A stretch of DNA of 24,697 bases from Methanobacteriota archaeon (GCA_023399215.1 JAEWQJ010000013.1:1-24697), one strand, 5' to 3'; shown: positions 1-8,175, numbered from the stretch's first letter. Notes: generated by a model not told the origin, from the sequence alone. Numbers and translations are program-made.

Positions 1-1
1 C

Positions 2-1579
2 TTACCGCCTTCCGAATTTACGTACTACAAAAACAAGCACAAGAATTGCAAAGCCCAGAAGAGCTATGCCAAGAAGCCCGCTACTTGATGATTTTTCAAT
101 ATTCACCTTGATACTTTTCTCAGAACTCACAATGTCGTCACTCTTTGCCCGGATGAAAATTTCCTTAACTCCAGAACCTGCATTGGCGTTTGCAGTAATT
201 TGCACAGGTATGGTTTTGGATTCTCCTGCTTCCAGTTCTTCTATCGTTCCAAAGCCCTGAATCTGACTTGTGATGCCGGTTACCTCGTTAATTTCAAGAG
301 TGACATCCTCAAGAGGATCATTTCCTCTATTTTCTACGTTAACCCTGACTTCAGATGAACTTCCCGGATTCAATGTCAATTCAGTGGGGCTTGAATCAAC
401 TTTAAGCAGTTCTGCATTTTCGAGATTGTTATTGATATTTACCTCAAGCTGCCTGGAAACAGTCCGATCTCCGCTTACTGCTGCAACTGTGATTGGATAA
501 AGTCCACTTGTAGCATTCTGGAAAGGTTTGACCTTAACGGTGAAAAACTGTTCTTCACCTGCAGCAAGCATAACGGAAGAAAGCCTTTCGTCTTCGTCAT
601 CGTCAGTGACAAATTCCGTGTTCCAGCCTTCAGGCTGGCTCAAAACTTTAAGATTCAGTTTAAGTGGCTGATCATACCTGCTTCTCAAGGAAACCTCAAA
701 TTCTGCAGTCTTTTCAGGCCGAATTGCAAGTCCAACAATGCTGGAGTTAAAATCTACATATGCACTCAAATCCTCATTCTTGGCCATCTCAGGATTTATT
801 GTTACACTGAGAGGCAAGAGTACACTCTGATTGCTTTTTTCAGGACACGCTGCCACTAAAATTTCATAATCTCCTTTGGTTGCATTGATTGGAGGATTTA
901 CGGTAACACTAAATTGCTGACTTCCTTCTCCAGAGACTCCTAACCTGGTAATCCTGGCTCCACCCGTTGAAAGCAAGTCAACTCCCCATTTCTCGGGTTT
1001 GGAAACAAGATAAATCTGAAAATTTGCCCTACTTTTATATTTGTTTTCTATAGTAGCCCCGAAACTGACAGGAATTCCAGGATGGGTCTTTTTTCCAGGA
1101 ATGTCAGAATAAATTTCCAGGTTGGACATCGCATTCCTGTCAACCGTTACTGTAAATTCTTGATACATCTTATCATAATTTCTGGTACTTTCCCCATAAG
1201 GTCGTAAACCTATTTTTACAGGATATGATCCATCCTTTGCATTTTCAGGAACTCTTACCTTAAGAGTCAATTCCTGTTCATCAGCTTCTTCTGGTAGAGT
1301 AATCTGGCTTACCTGAGTGCCATCTGCATAGATACCTGCAGTCCAGTTTTCGGGGACTTTCTCTATGAAAAATGTAACTGATGTGCTTTCAGAAGTATTG
1401 TATCCCTTTTCTACAGTAAAGCTGAACTCCACCAGGTCCCCAGGCTTTGCGACTTTGCCACTGATTTCGTTTAAGACTGCAAGATTGGAGAAGTCTGCTC
1501 TGGCCGGAAAAGGAGTTAGAGAGAGTAGTATGAGTATTATCAACAGGATTGGGAGGAAATTCTCTCTTTGACTAGGCAT
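2..1579 (-). CDS. NEW3-repeat surface/membrane protein of an ABC-2 gene cluster
   Basis: This is a 525-residue secreted protein with an N-terminal hydrophobic signal segment at about residues 9-28. It then has roughly four Ig-like repeats of 100-120 residues that resemble NEW3 (alpha-galactosidase-associated, COG1470-type) domains. Their recurrent mark is a P-E/K-x-W turn (VPENW, KPEKW, QPEGW) followed by a stretch such as LTLKVRVP or FSVTVNPP. A single membrane helix (about residues 500-518, GLLGIALLGFAILVLVFVV) and a basic tail (RKFGRR) end it, so the repeats should face outward. The start has a GAGGAAGG-type ribosome site upstream. It lies 211 bp downstream of two ABC-2 permease genes on the same strand. 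Proteins of this type commonly sit beside ABC-2 ATPase and permease genes in methanosarcinal genomes, so an accessory extracytoplasmic role is inferred. The substrate is unknown. Confidence 0.85.
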   Translation of the reverse strand: MPSQRENFLPILLIILILLSLTPFPARADFSNLAVLNEISGKVAKPGDLVEFSFTVEKGYNTSESTSVTFFIEKVPENWTAGIYADGTQVSQITLPEEADEQELTLKVRVPENAKDGSYPVKIGLRPYGESTRNYDKMYQEFTVTVDRNAMSNLEIYSDIPGKKTHPGIPVSFGATIENKYKSRANFQIYLVSKPEKWGVDLLSTGGARITRLGVSGEGSQQFSVTVNPPINATKGDYEILVAACPEKSNQSVLLPLSVTINPEMAKNEDLSAYVDFNSSIVGLAIRPEKTAEFEVSLRSRYDQPLKLNLKVLSQPEGWNTEFVTDDDEDERLSSVMLAAGEEQFFTVKVKPFQNATSGLYPITVAAVSGDRTVSRQLEVNINNNLENAELLKVDSSPTELTLNPGSSSEVRVNVENRGNDPLEDVTLEINEVTGITSQIQGFGTIEELEAGESKTIPVQITANANAGSGVKEIFIRAKSDDIVSSEKSIKVNIEKSSSSGLLGIALLGFAILVLVFVVRKFGRR

Positions 1580-1737
1580 TCATATCCTTCCTCACAAGTT
1601 TGATGTGCAGCTATCAGGATGATTAAGGATCCAATCACTTGAATCCCGCAAACTGACCATGATTCCTCTGTAGAGTTCACAATAATGGAGTAATGCTCTC
1701 TATTGTGTTCTCAGAGGGGGACGTACTTTGAAATAAA

Positions 1738-1783
1738 ATTCAGTCTTTTGTATACCATTAATTCAGTCTTTTGTATTCCATTT
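1738..1783. repeat. 23-bp tandem duplication downstream of an ABC-2 permease gene
   Basis: Two adjacent 23-bp units (1738-1760 and 1761-1783) share ATTCAGTCTTTTGTAT and differ at only two positions after that. They begin 8 bp beyond the stop codon of the minus-strand permease gene. No function is evident; the array looks like a recent slippage duplication. Confidence 0.85.
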
Positions 1784-1790
1784 TATCACT

Positions 1791-2660
1791 TTACAGAGTG
1801 ATGTCTTTCCTGAGAAATGTGATGAAAGCTATTATAAACAATACAACCGGAGTCATTATCAGCACTACAATATTCATCCAGAATTCTGTTAAGCACTGAG
1901 TGAGAGTATATTTAGTATCAAAAATCCCTCCAATGATTGGTTCTACGTTAACTCCCATAAAACTCAAATCAGCTCTTCCCACTACAGTCTCTCCATAGTG
2001 ATGTAGCGGTGATATATTCAAAAGTTGTGTGATCAATAAACCTTCATTCGATATTTGACCTGTTAATACGGCAACAACTGTCTGGAGAATTGCACCGAAT
2101 AGTATGCAGATAAAAAGCCATATAACAATGTTATATGTCAGTGAATCAGTGGAACTTTTTACTGTAGTGGAGATGAGAATCGCAATTCCTAAAAATGTCA
2201 CTGTATAGAAATATGTGATAATGGTGAAAACAGCTATTCTGATGAGTTCTGTGTATCCTATGTCGAATCCATAGAAGATAAACAATGTTCCTACAGTTAC
2301 AAAAACCGAAAATACAATTATAATAGCTATCATCAACATTGATCCAAGTAATTTCCCTGCAAGAATATTATCCCTGAAGAGGGGATGAGTTAAAAGCACA
2401 TTCAGTGATCCAGAGTTCCGCTCTCTGACAACTGTATCGAATCCCAGAGTTATGCCAACTAACGGAATAAATAGAGATATCATTTTGACATTAATGCTAC
2501 TCAAGAGTACCGAATTTTCCTGATGCACCAGAGAACCGTAAATGTATGTAGAGGCAAATATTATTACAGTATATGTTGCAAGTAACACCAAAAATCCGGC
2601 GTCATGAAGATGATCAGCAGCTTCTTTTTGTGCAATCACAAATACGTTATAATTTTTCAT
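1791..2660 (-). CDS. ABC-2 type transporter permease (second of a paralogous pair)
   Basis: This 289-residue integral membrane protein has about six hydrophobic helices and is a NosY-like ABC-2 permease. After the first helix it carries the family's hallmark loop, with the run ERNSGSLNVLLTHPLFRDNI followed by AGKLLG (about residues 80-108). The upstream neighbour has nearly the same loop, ERDAGSLNVLLTHPVYRDNI, so the two genes are tandem paralogues. Both also start with a matching N-VFVIAQKE segment and have a matching loop before the last helix (GGIFD...YTLTQ here). The start is supported by GGGGT shortly upstream. It begins 5 bp after the preceding permease stop, so the two are almost certainly co-translated. 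The pair probably forms a heterodimeric membrane channel. The ATPase that should power it is not in the window. The substrate cannot be read from the sequence. Confidence 0.88.
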   Translation of the reverse strand: MKNYNVFVIAQKEAADHLHDAGFLVLLATYTVIIFASTYIYGSLVHQENSVLLSSINVKMISLFIPLVGITLGFDTVVRERNSGSLNVLLTHPLFRDNILAGKLLGSMLMIAIIIVFSVFVTVGTLFIFYGFDIGYTELIRIAVFTIITYFYTVTFLGIAILISTTVKSSTDSLTYNIVIWLFICILFGAILQTVVAVLTGQISNEGLLITQLLNISPLHHYGETVVGRADLSFMGVNVEPIIGGIFDTKYTLTQCLTEFWMNIVVLIMTPVVLFIIAFITFLRKDITL

Positions 2661-2665
2661 TCGAG

Positions 2666-3586
2666 TTACCCCATGTCCTTTGATATATCCTGACGCAAAA
2701 ACGTTATAAACGTAATTATAATTAAAAAGACAGGAGCAATGATTAAAATAAGAACATTTATCCAGAACTCATTCCACCACTGTTCCAGCGTATGTTCCGC
2801 GTCAAATATCCCTCCCACGTTTGGTCTCTCACTCGAAATACCTAACCAGCTCAAACTAGGCACACCATTTACCGTCATAGCATAATGATGGGCTGGAGAC
2901 AATTTTTGAATACCTGCATTGAGTTCTAAAAAACGATTGCTATCATCTAAATCCGTGGGTTTATGCCCGGTTATAATGGAAGCAACTGTAGTAACAATCA
3001 TACCAAATACAATACATAATACAAGCCAGATCGCTATGTTGTATACCAGTGATTTTATAGAATTCTTTGTGACAACCGAACTAAGTATGCTAAGTGCCAG
3101 GAATATAGAGAGATATAGGTATGTAAGAATTGCAAAGATTGCCAGTCGGTTAAACATCAGTGAACTTAACTCGGCTCCTGACGCCACAAGCATTGTTCCG
3201 ACAACCGTGACAGTCGATATAAGTACTACCAGAGCTAATGTAATCATTGCTCCAAGTGTTTTTCCAGCAATGATATTATCCCTATATACAGGATGCGTCA
3301 GAAGCACATTCAAGGATCCGGCATCCCTTTCTTTGTTAATCGCATCAAAACCAAGTGCAACTCCCATAAATGGCAAGAAGAGGGAAATAACCTGAGAGAC
3401 ATCAAGAAAACCTATGAATATAGTATCCCCTGCCGCAGTTCCGCTAATATAACTTACTGAGAAAATAGCAATTGTAAACGTCAAGATCAGTATTATAAAC
3501 CTCGGACTCCATACATTGTCTGTAAATTCTTTTTGTGCAATCACAAACACATTCCGATCTGTTTCCACGATTGATCCACCTATCAT
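2666..3586 (-). CDS. ABC-2 type transporter permease (first of a paralogous pair)
   Basis: This 306-residue polytopic membrane protein is a NosY-like ABC-2 permease. The N-terminus (about residues 10-21) contains NVFVIAQKEF, shared with its downstream paralogue, followed by a first helix and the conserved E-R-x-x-G-S-L-N-V-L-L-T-H-P loop at about residues 87-100. Five further hydrophobic helices follow. It ends in a short charged tail. Its ATG overlaps the stop of the TolB-like gene in an ATGA, which indicates translational coupling. An internal loop before the last two helices (GGIFDAEHTLEQWWNEFW) is matched in the paralogue. Membrane placement is clear. The direction of transport is inferred as export, because ABC-2 permeases have no binding-protein dock. 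Confidence 0.88.
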   Translation of the reverse strand: MIGGSIVETDRNVFVIAQKEFTDNVWSPRFIILILTFTIAIFSVSYISGTAAGDTIFIGFLDVSQVISLFLPFMGVALGFDAINKERDAGSLNVLLTHPVYRDNIIAGKTLGAMITLALVVLISTVTVVGTMLVASGAELSSLMFNRLAIFAILTYLYLSIFLALSILSSVVTKNSIKSLVYNIAIWLVLCIVFGMIVTTVASIITGHKPTDLDDSNRFLELNAGIQKLSPAHHYAMTVNGVPSLSWLGISSERPNVGGIFDAEHTLEQWWNEFWINVLILIIAPVFLIIITFITFLRQDISKDMG

Positions 3587-5172
3587 TTTTTCATATGTCT
3601 ATAGACAAATGCAATAAGCACACCCATAAGTGCAATAATTGTAGTAAATCCGGGCAATCTAAAAGTTTCTTCAGTGGTGTTTACACTTAAATGCTCATCT
3701 GGATCTTTTTTGATTGTCACCACTTCAGAGGCTGTACTGTTTGTGTAATTTCCGGCAGATATTTGTGTGTGAGTACCTTGCTCATGTATTTCGAAAATAA
3801 TACTATCTACAGCGATGTAGTGTCTGGATGGGTCCAAACCCAACATTTCAAATTTTTTCATTGGCAGCGATATCTCCAAGGTATCATGTGTGCTTGTGTT
3901 TAGTACTGAGATCTCATAATCCGTAGCAAATAGCACATCTGCGCCTTCCCAGGAATAATAGGATACATTCTCGATTGTCAATGTATCTGATTCGTTGAAC
4001 AAAAACAGGTCATATGTTCTTATGTAAGGTGGAGTTGTGGAGTTGGGATTAAGGCTGACCGCTGAGATGCAACCATTAGGCGTTACCATCCCATCAATAT
4101 CTCTATTTTTCTCGATCAGTTTTTTCATCTTTCCGGTTGTTGAGAGCGAATACAGTGCACATGAATCATCAGAACATTTTCGAACCAAAATCTTTTCACT
4201 GTCTGGATACCATTGTATCATTCTTGACGAACCCGAATTAAAAGTTGTAATTTTTACGGGCTTCTCCAGGTCTTCGTCCACAAGATATATATCGTAACTA
4301 ACATCATCAACTTTTCCTGATGTTTTAATCTCATAGAAAATTAACTTTTTACTATCTGTACTCCATTTTTCACCATACATTCCAACCTGCTCTGCGGAGT
4401 AAATCTGATTAAATTTCTCATTTTCAATATCTAAAGTAATAATCTCTTGGTCGTTTTTTGAAAATACAAGTTTCTCACCATCCGGAGACCATTCCATATC
4501 AGTTATTGTATTATCATCGGATATGCTAAAATTTAACTCATTTTTTTTATCCAGATCGTGAATGACAATTTTTCCAGGCACAAGTGCAGCATATTTGTTT
4601 TCTTTTGGAGACCATTTGAAGTTAGATAAATCAGATTCTAATTCTATCATTTTTGCATCTAGTTCTACATTTTGAATAAGGTTCAGATCATTTGACATGA
4701 CAAAAAGATTGGCAGATTTAATCTCATACCTTTTCCCTTTTTCCAATTCCACATATGCAAAATAATCACCAGATTGGCTCCATACAGGAGGAGTAATTGT
4801 TTTCCCACCACTGATAGAAATAAATTCTGCCCATGCAAGACGCGTTATTCCGGAACCGTTTGGATTTGCTGCATACAGTGCATCTATCCAGCCGTCAATA
4901 TCAGGTTTCCCTTTCGGATGTACACTGACAAATCCATCAATTAGCATATGACTGCCGTCAGGGCTCCAGATTATATCAAAAACAGGTTTATTTCCGATAT
5001 CAAGGCGATTCGTATCGACAAGACTCATGATGTCTTTGCCCACTGTCTGATTCAAGTCAGAAACTACGCTTGCATTCGTCTGGTTTAGACTACCACTTGC
5101 AGAAACTGGTTGAAAAGATATGCAAACTAGAGCAATGAACATCAGTGTTAGTGTGATCTGTTTATTGAACAT
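3583..5172 (-). CDS. TolB/WD-repeat-like surface protein with PGF-type C-terminal sorting tail
   Basis: This 529-residue secreted protein has a signal peptide at about residues 1-25 that ends near SVSAS. It contains repeated beta-propeller blades of the TolB/PD40 type, marked by W-S-P-D-G-like motifs: IIWSPDGSHMLI, PVWSQSGDYFAY, FKWSPKENKY, MEWSPDGEKLVF, EKWSTDSKKLIF and IQWYPDSEKILV. The C-terminus reads LPGF, then a hydrophobic helix, then RHMKK. That matches the layout of archaeal PGF-CTERM signals, which are processed by archaeosortase. A strong ribosome site (GGAGGATTAA) precedes the ATG. It is the first gene of a unit that continues through both ABC-2 permeases with a 4-bp overlap. An S-layer- or membrane-attached sensing or scaffold role for the ABC system is an inference. 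No enzymatic motif is visible. Confidence 0.82.
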   Translation of the reverse strand: MFNKQITLTLMFIALVCISFQPVSASGSLNQTNASVVSDLNQTVGKDIMSLVDTNRLDIGNKPVFDIIWSPDGSHMLIDGFVSVHPKGKPDIDGWIDALYAANPNGSGITRLAWAEFISISGGKTITPPVWSQSGDYFAYVELEKGKRYEIKSANLFVMSNDLNLIQNVELDAKMIELESDLSNFKWSPKENKYAALVPGKIVIHDLDKKNELNFSISDDNTITDMEWSPDGEKLVFSKNDQEIITLDIENEKFNQIYSAEQVGMYGEKWSTDSKKLIFYEIKTSGKVDDVSYDIYLVDEDLEKPVKITTFNSGSSRMIQWYPDSEKILVRKCSDDSCALYSLSTTGKMKKLIEKNRDIDGMVTPNGCISAVSLNPNSTTPPYIRTYDLFLFNESDTLTIENVSYYSWEGADVLFATDYEISVLNTSTHDTLEISLPMKKFEMLGLDPSRHYIAVDSIIFEIHEQGTHTQISAGNYTNSTASEVVTIKKDPDEHLSVNTTEETFRLPGFTTIIALMGVLIAFVYRHMKK

Positions 5173-5216
5173 TTAATCCTCCTTCATTGACCTCAGCCAA
5201 GGATTTTCTGCCATTG

Positions 5217-5226
5217 CTATATGTTT
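5217..5226 (-). promoter_or_regulatory. possible TATA box for the TolB/ABC-2 operon
   Basis: Read on the minus strand, ACATATAGC lies about 48 bp before the TolB-like start codon. That would place transcription start about 20-25 nt before the gene. It is identified by composition and spacing only. Confidence 0.3.
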
Positions 5227-5396
5227 TTTGACAAAAATTAATTCCTAATTTCTGACATAATACCTAAAATCAATGTTATTCCACTTTTGAAATTAGAAGT
5301 AATTCTTGCGAAGATTCTGTATATGTAGAAACTATAAAAAATTAGAGAAGATTGGAGGTAAGTCAACCATCTCTATGGAATTCATACTCAATTGAA

Positions 5397-5798
5397 TTAA
5401 ATGTTTAGACCTGCGAGGAACTGGTAGGAAAACTGACTTCCAGCAATGATTTCGATACGAGGCTGTGGAGATGCTCGTAAATCTGCAGTGTGATCACTAT
5501 GTGAACTGCTGACCCAGGCTTCAATGTCACCTTCATAGTCGTCATGCACTTTCAGCTCACCACCATTATTTATAAACGTTTTTTGCAAATCAACGTAAAG
5601 ATCATCACCATTGTCGACATCGAATTTATACCAGTCATCCGCAGTGAAGGTACAACTCCATATATCGAAAGTTCCATCTGGAACGTATATACTTTCTGCG
5701 TCGGAATAAGATTCTCCACCGTCTGCTGAGACCGTTCCAATAGTCATCAACATGACTAACATCGAAATTCCAAGCTTAACAACCATATTTGTTTTCAT
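5397..5798 (-). CDS. small secreted PPC-like beta-sandwich protein
   Basis: This 133-residue protein has a clear signal peptide at about residues 1-25 ending in TVSAD. The mature part is acidic and carries WYKFDVDNGDDLYVDL at about residues 55-72. That is the layout of bacterial pre-peptidase C-terminal (PPC-like) beta-sandwich domains, in which a W-Y-K-F strand is followed by a G-D-x-L-x-V strand. A later strand, RIEIIAGSQFSYQF, fits the usual last strands (R-I-E-x-x-x-G-S). The final residues LAGLNI are atypical, and the domain is short, so the 3' end may be slightly altered. No catalytic residues are visible. A possible TATA box lies about 50 bp upstream. It is on the same strand as the nearby second secreted beta-sandwich gene but is separated from it by more than 1 kb. 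The family call is by pattern and is moderately certain. Confidence 0.7.
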   Translation of the reverse strand: MKTNMVVKLGISMLVMLMTIGTVSADGGESYSDAESIYVPDGTFDIWSCTFTADDWYKFDVDNGDDLYVDLQKTFINNGGELKVHDDYEGDIEAWVSSSHSDHTADLRASPQPRIEIIAGSQFSYQFLAGLNI

Positions 5799-5844
5799 TC
5801 TTTCTCGTCATCTCTTTTCACTTTACTCCAGAGACAAAGCTACG

Positions 5845-5853
5845 CTTATATAG
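5845..5853 (-). promoter_or_regulatory. TATA box for the small PPC-like gene
   Basis: On the minus strand CTATATAAG is centred about 51 bp before the start codon. It predicts a leader of about 25 nt. It sits just beside the paired hairpins at 5874-5929. Confidence 0.4.
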
Positions 5854-5873
5854 TATAAACAGCAAACATAACC

Positions 5874-5929
5874 ATGCCTTCGGGCATATGGAGTTCAAAT
5901 GGGTCCTTTAGAGTAAATTTGAACTCCAT
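5874..5929. repeat. two consecutive perfect hairpins
   Basis: The first is ATGCC-TTCG-GGCAT (5874-5887), a stem closed by a UUCG tetraloop. The second has perfect 13-bp arms, ATGGAGTTCAAAT (5888-5900) and ATTTGAACTCCAT (5917-5929), around a 16-nt loop. They abut with no spacer. They lie upstream of the promoter of the 5397-5798 gene and far from the 3' end of the next gene, so they could be an operator, the end of an unannotated transcript, or part of a small RNA. Confidence 0.8.
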
Positions 5930-6149
5930 TAATTACTATTAAAACAAATTATATAAACTATAAAGGTTTTAACGGAATCATTAAACTATCAAACTAGATG
6001 CTTAATTTATGATTTCATTTTAGCATAATATTACTTAATATTAAGAATCCTTTAATATAATTAGGTAGAAGTCATTGCAAATGTGAAAAATCGTTCAATA
6101 GGAGCAATACAAGGACATCTTTATTTTTTATATCTTAGACTTAATCATT

Positions 6150-6280
6150 GAGTTTATCCTAAAACTAATTTCATTTTCACTCGGTATAATTTTTAAGACC
6201 CTATTTCAGGATCTGAAACCTATCGTTTACTCTTGAAACCAAATTCAAAAAAACAACTTTGAGTTTTGGGGGGTGAGCTC
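6150..6280. mobile_element. MITE-like element, copy 1 (131 bp)
   Basis: The left end reads GAGTTTATCCTAAAACTAAT. The right end reads TTTGAGTTTTGGGGGGTGAG and ends in CTC. The two are imperfect inverted repeats and match the ends of the element at 18356-18484. The element is flanked by a possible 3-bp target duplication (ATT at 6147-6149 and 6281-6283). There is no coding capacity, so a transposase would have to come from elsewhere. Confidence 0.6.
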
Positions 6281-6421
6281 ATTCAAAAAAAAGTAGTACG
6301 TACACTAAAATAAATAAAAATTATATCTTATTTTTGGGAAGGCTCCGAATATAACCTCTAGAGCCACAGAGTTTAGCAAACGACAGAGTTTAAAGTATTT
6401 TTACTTATTTAAGCCAACCAC

Positions 6422-7177
6422 TCAAAAAATTTTATATGCTTCTTTTTCAATTGTATCCCGATAAATAGGATTTATATTGTATATTATACTCTTTCCTACC
6501 TTATTTTCTTCAATAAGATCTAGTTCCTTTAATTGTTTTATATACCATGTAATTGCACTTTTGGAAATTCCTGTTGTCCGAGCAAGATCTCCGTTGGTGT
6601 TGCATTCTTCCTTTAATATCTTATAAATTATATTTCGTGTCATCTCATTTTGGAGGACTGAAATAACCAGTTTTTCTTCCTCACCGTATGTAGAATTATT
6701 CTGAAAATAACGGATTTTTCCACAATCATTGTGAGCTTCAATCAGATTTTCTCCTTCGAGAATATTGAGATGATAACGAAGAGTTTCACGGTTGAGGTCC
6801 ATATTACTTGCAATCTCATTGGTACAGGTACCTGGACAGGCTTTAATGAAGGTACATATGTGCTTTCTCTTCAGAATTCCAGCAGCATTTGGATGGTCCA
6901 CAACTCGAAATCCAAGTATTACAAAAATAAGCTTTGTAAAGTACAGAATTACGTCTATTATTGATAAAATTTGCATTGCAGCTAGCCAGAGCAAAAACTG
7001 CCAGTAGGGTATCTGAGTGACTTCAAGTTCAACTACTTTTTCTCCATCTACGGATACCCCAAATTCATCATTTGGAGCAGGACTTACAACATACTCCGTA
7101 GCCTCGGCTGTCGATACAAAAAGTAAAGAAAAAAAGCAAAAGAGACAGAGTCTCTTACAATTAATGCATTGCAACAT
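6422..7177 (-). CDS. membrane-anchored regulator with two winged-helix domains
   Basis: This 251-residue protein starts at the ATG encoding MLQCINCK. An upstream ATG at 7249 would run through the preceding gene's coding region and is not used here. A hydrophobic signal-like segment (about residues 9-26, ending VSTAEA) is followed by a short outside loop, EYVVSPAPNDEFGVSVDG. One or two membrane helices follow (about 53-90, from QIPYWQFLLWLAA to FVILGFRVV). The cytoplasmic part has a first winged helix (about 100-160, containing MDLNRETLRYHLNILEGENLI) and a second (about 170-240, containing TGISKSAITWYIKQLKEL). This two-HTH arrangement resembles the COG3398-type archaeal regulators. The gene overlaps the end of the secreted-protein gene by 17 bp, so the two are made together. 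A sensing role across the membrane is inferred. The DNA target is unknown. Confidence 0.85.
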   Translation of the reverse strand: MLQCINCKRLCLFCFFSLLFVSTAEATEYVVSPAPNDEFGVSVDGEKVVELEVTQIPYWQFLLWLAAMQILSIIDVILYFTKLIFVILGFRVVDHPNAAGILKRKHICTFIKACPGTCTNEIASNMDLNRETLRYHLNILEGENLIEAHNDCGKIRYFQNNSTYGEEEKLVISVLQNEMTRNIIYKILKEECNTNGDLARTTGISKSAITWYIKQLKELDLIEENKVGKSIIYNINPIYRDTIEKEAYKIF

Positions 7178-7637
7178 TAAACGTGTAGTCTTCGGTTCCA
7201 CTAACCGATTCTCCGTAAACTTTGAACTTCCATGTTCCCTGTTGCACATATCCCTGAGAGGGATCTATATTGATGTGTATCCTACCATTTACGCTTCCGT
7301 CAGAACTATCGCAGTAAGTTCCGAGTTTACTTCCTGAGGGAGTGTAAACACTAAGAGTCAGGGAATCACTAGTATCTCCCCAGTTCAAGTCCACTTCAAG
7401 ATAATTCACTCCTGATCCCACATTTACATTGTTAGTTATAGTCTGCCCCTGGCTTATGGACTGACTTAACAATGTAAAAAAAAGAGGATTCTCTGTATCA
7501 AAAGAATTTTCGATCCAGGGGCTAACAATGTAGTCTTTTCCATTAGCATTTTCTGAGTCTCCATTTTCGGCAGAAACCGTAGGAACTACTATCAACCCTA
7601 TAATGATGCATAAAATCAACATCTTCCAGGTTTTCAT
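7161..7637 (-). CDS. secreted beta-sandwich (PPC-like) protein paired with a membrane regulator
   Basis: This 158-residue protein has a signal peptide at about residues 1-23 (ending TVSAE). Its mature domain is built of strands: YLEVDLNWGDTSDSLTLSVY, then TPSGSKLGTY, then GTWKFKVYGESVSGTEDYTF at the end. It resembles the beta-sandwich PPC-like or subtilase-associated domains (L-x-V-x-L-x-W ... L-x-L-x-V-Y-x-P-x-G ... G-x-W-x-x-x-V-x-G). A near-ideal ribosome site, GGTGATC, sits directly before the ATG. Just after the signal peptide it has YIVSP. The neighbouring membrane regulator has YVVSP at the same relative place, which suggests shared ancestry or a common partner. No catalytic motif is seen. 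The tight overlap with the regulator suggests that it is an extracellular ligand-binding partner, which remains an inference. Confidence 0.8.
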   Translation of the reverse strand: MKTWKMLILCIIIGLIVVPTVSAENGDSENANGKDYIVSPWIENSFDTENPLFFTLLSQSISQGQTITNNVNVGSGVNYLEVDLNWGDTSDSLTLSVYTPSGSKLGTYCDSSDGSVNGRIHINIDPSQGYVQQGTWKFKVYGESVSGTEDYTFNVAMH

Positions 7638-7688
7638 AAGATCACCAAAATAAATTAGAAATTAATACATATATAGTTTCGGTTATAA

Positions 7689-7697
7689 CTATAAAAA
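7689..7697 (-). promoter_or_regulatory. possible TATA box for the secreted protein/regulator pair
   Basis: On the minus strand TTTTTATAG is centred about 56 bp before the start codon, which gives a predicted leader of about 30 nt. A second AT-rich candidate (CTATATATG) is nearer at about 7668-7676. Confidence 0.35.
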
Positions 7698-7957
7698 CAC
7701 TAATATAATAATATATAATGATTCGTTACTAAATTTATAAGCCGCCTGAAAAAAGATATGAAGGTTCCTTTTATTAAGAATATTTATTCAAAAAAGAGAA
7801 AAATAGGCAAAGCTACTTTATTCTCTACATCAAGATAAAATCGTAAATTTTTAATCTCGTTTTGGAAAATTTTAAGAACAGCTTCTTTCCGGTTTTTGTC
7901 CAGGATTTATATTCATAAACTTCTACAATTTTGATTATTTTTTGTATTTTTTCCGAG

Positions 7958-7985
7958 ATTTCTGCAGAACCATTTCTGCAGAACC
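7958..7985. repeat. tandem 14-bp repeat, each copy containing a 10-bp palindrome
   Basis: ATTTCTGCAGAACC occurs twice head to tail (7958-7971 and 7972-7985) with no mismatch. Each copy includes the perfect palindrome TTCTGCAGAA, so two equivalent dyads are set 14 bp apart. It lies about 290 bp before the ABC importer start. A protein-binding site is possible but not shown. Confidence 0.75.
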
Positions 7986-8175
7986 CTGAGTATTACTTTG
8001 GGTTATGTAGATAGACTTATAATTCTGGGTGAAAGTTTAGTGAAAAGTAATTCTTTTGGCAAGAACTGTCTTTTGAACGGGTTGACTTTGTTTTGGGATT
8101 TCTTATCAAATTAATATCTCTTTTTTAGAGTTTATTTAATAAACTTTGGTTATTTTGAGTACATTTAGTAACACT

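Larger units (their letters stand above)
5799..6421. other. AT-rich spacer with hairpins and a small inverted-repeat element
   Basis: This 623-bp stretch contains no convincing gene. It holds the promoter of the leftward gene, two consecutive hairpins (5874-5929), a 131-bp inverted-repeat element (6150-6280) and a weak 10-bp direct repeat (ACAGAGTTTA at 6366 and 6383) about 30 bp beyond the stop of the winged-helix gene. The rest is AT-rich and shows nothing recognisable. Confidence 0.6.

Noticed and set aside
2919..3395. 158-codon plus-strand open frame
   Set aside because: It is antisense to an ABC-2 permease with clear family motifs, and its translation shows no recognisable domain.
7178..7249. 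Longer start for the double winged-helix protein
   Set aside because: The extra 24 codons lie in the preceding gene and put a charged stretch before the signal segment. The ATG at 7177 gives a normal signal-like N-terminus.
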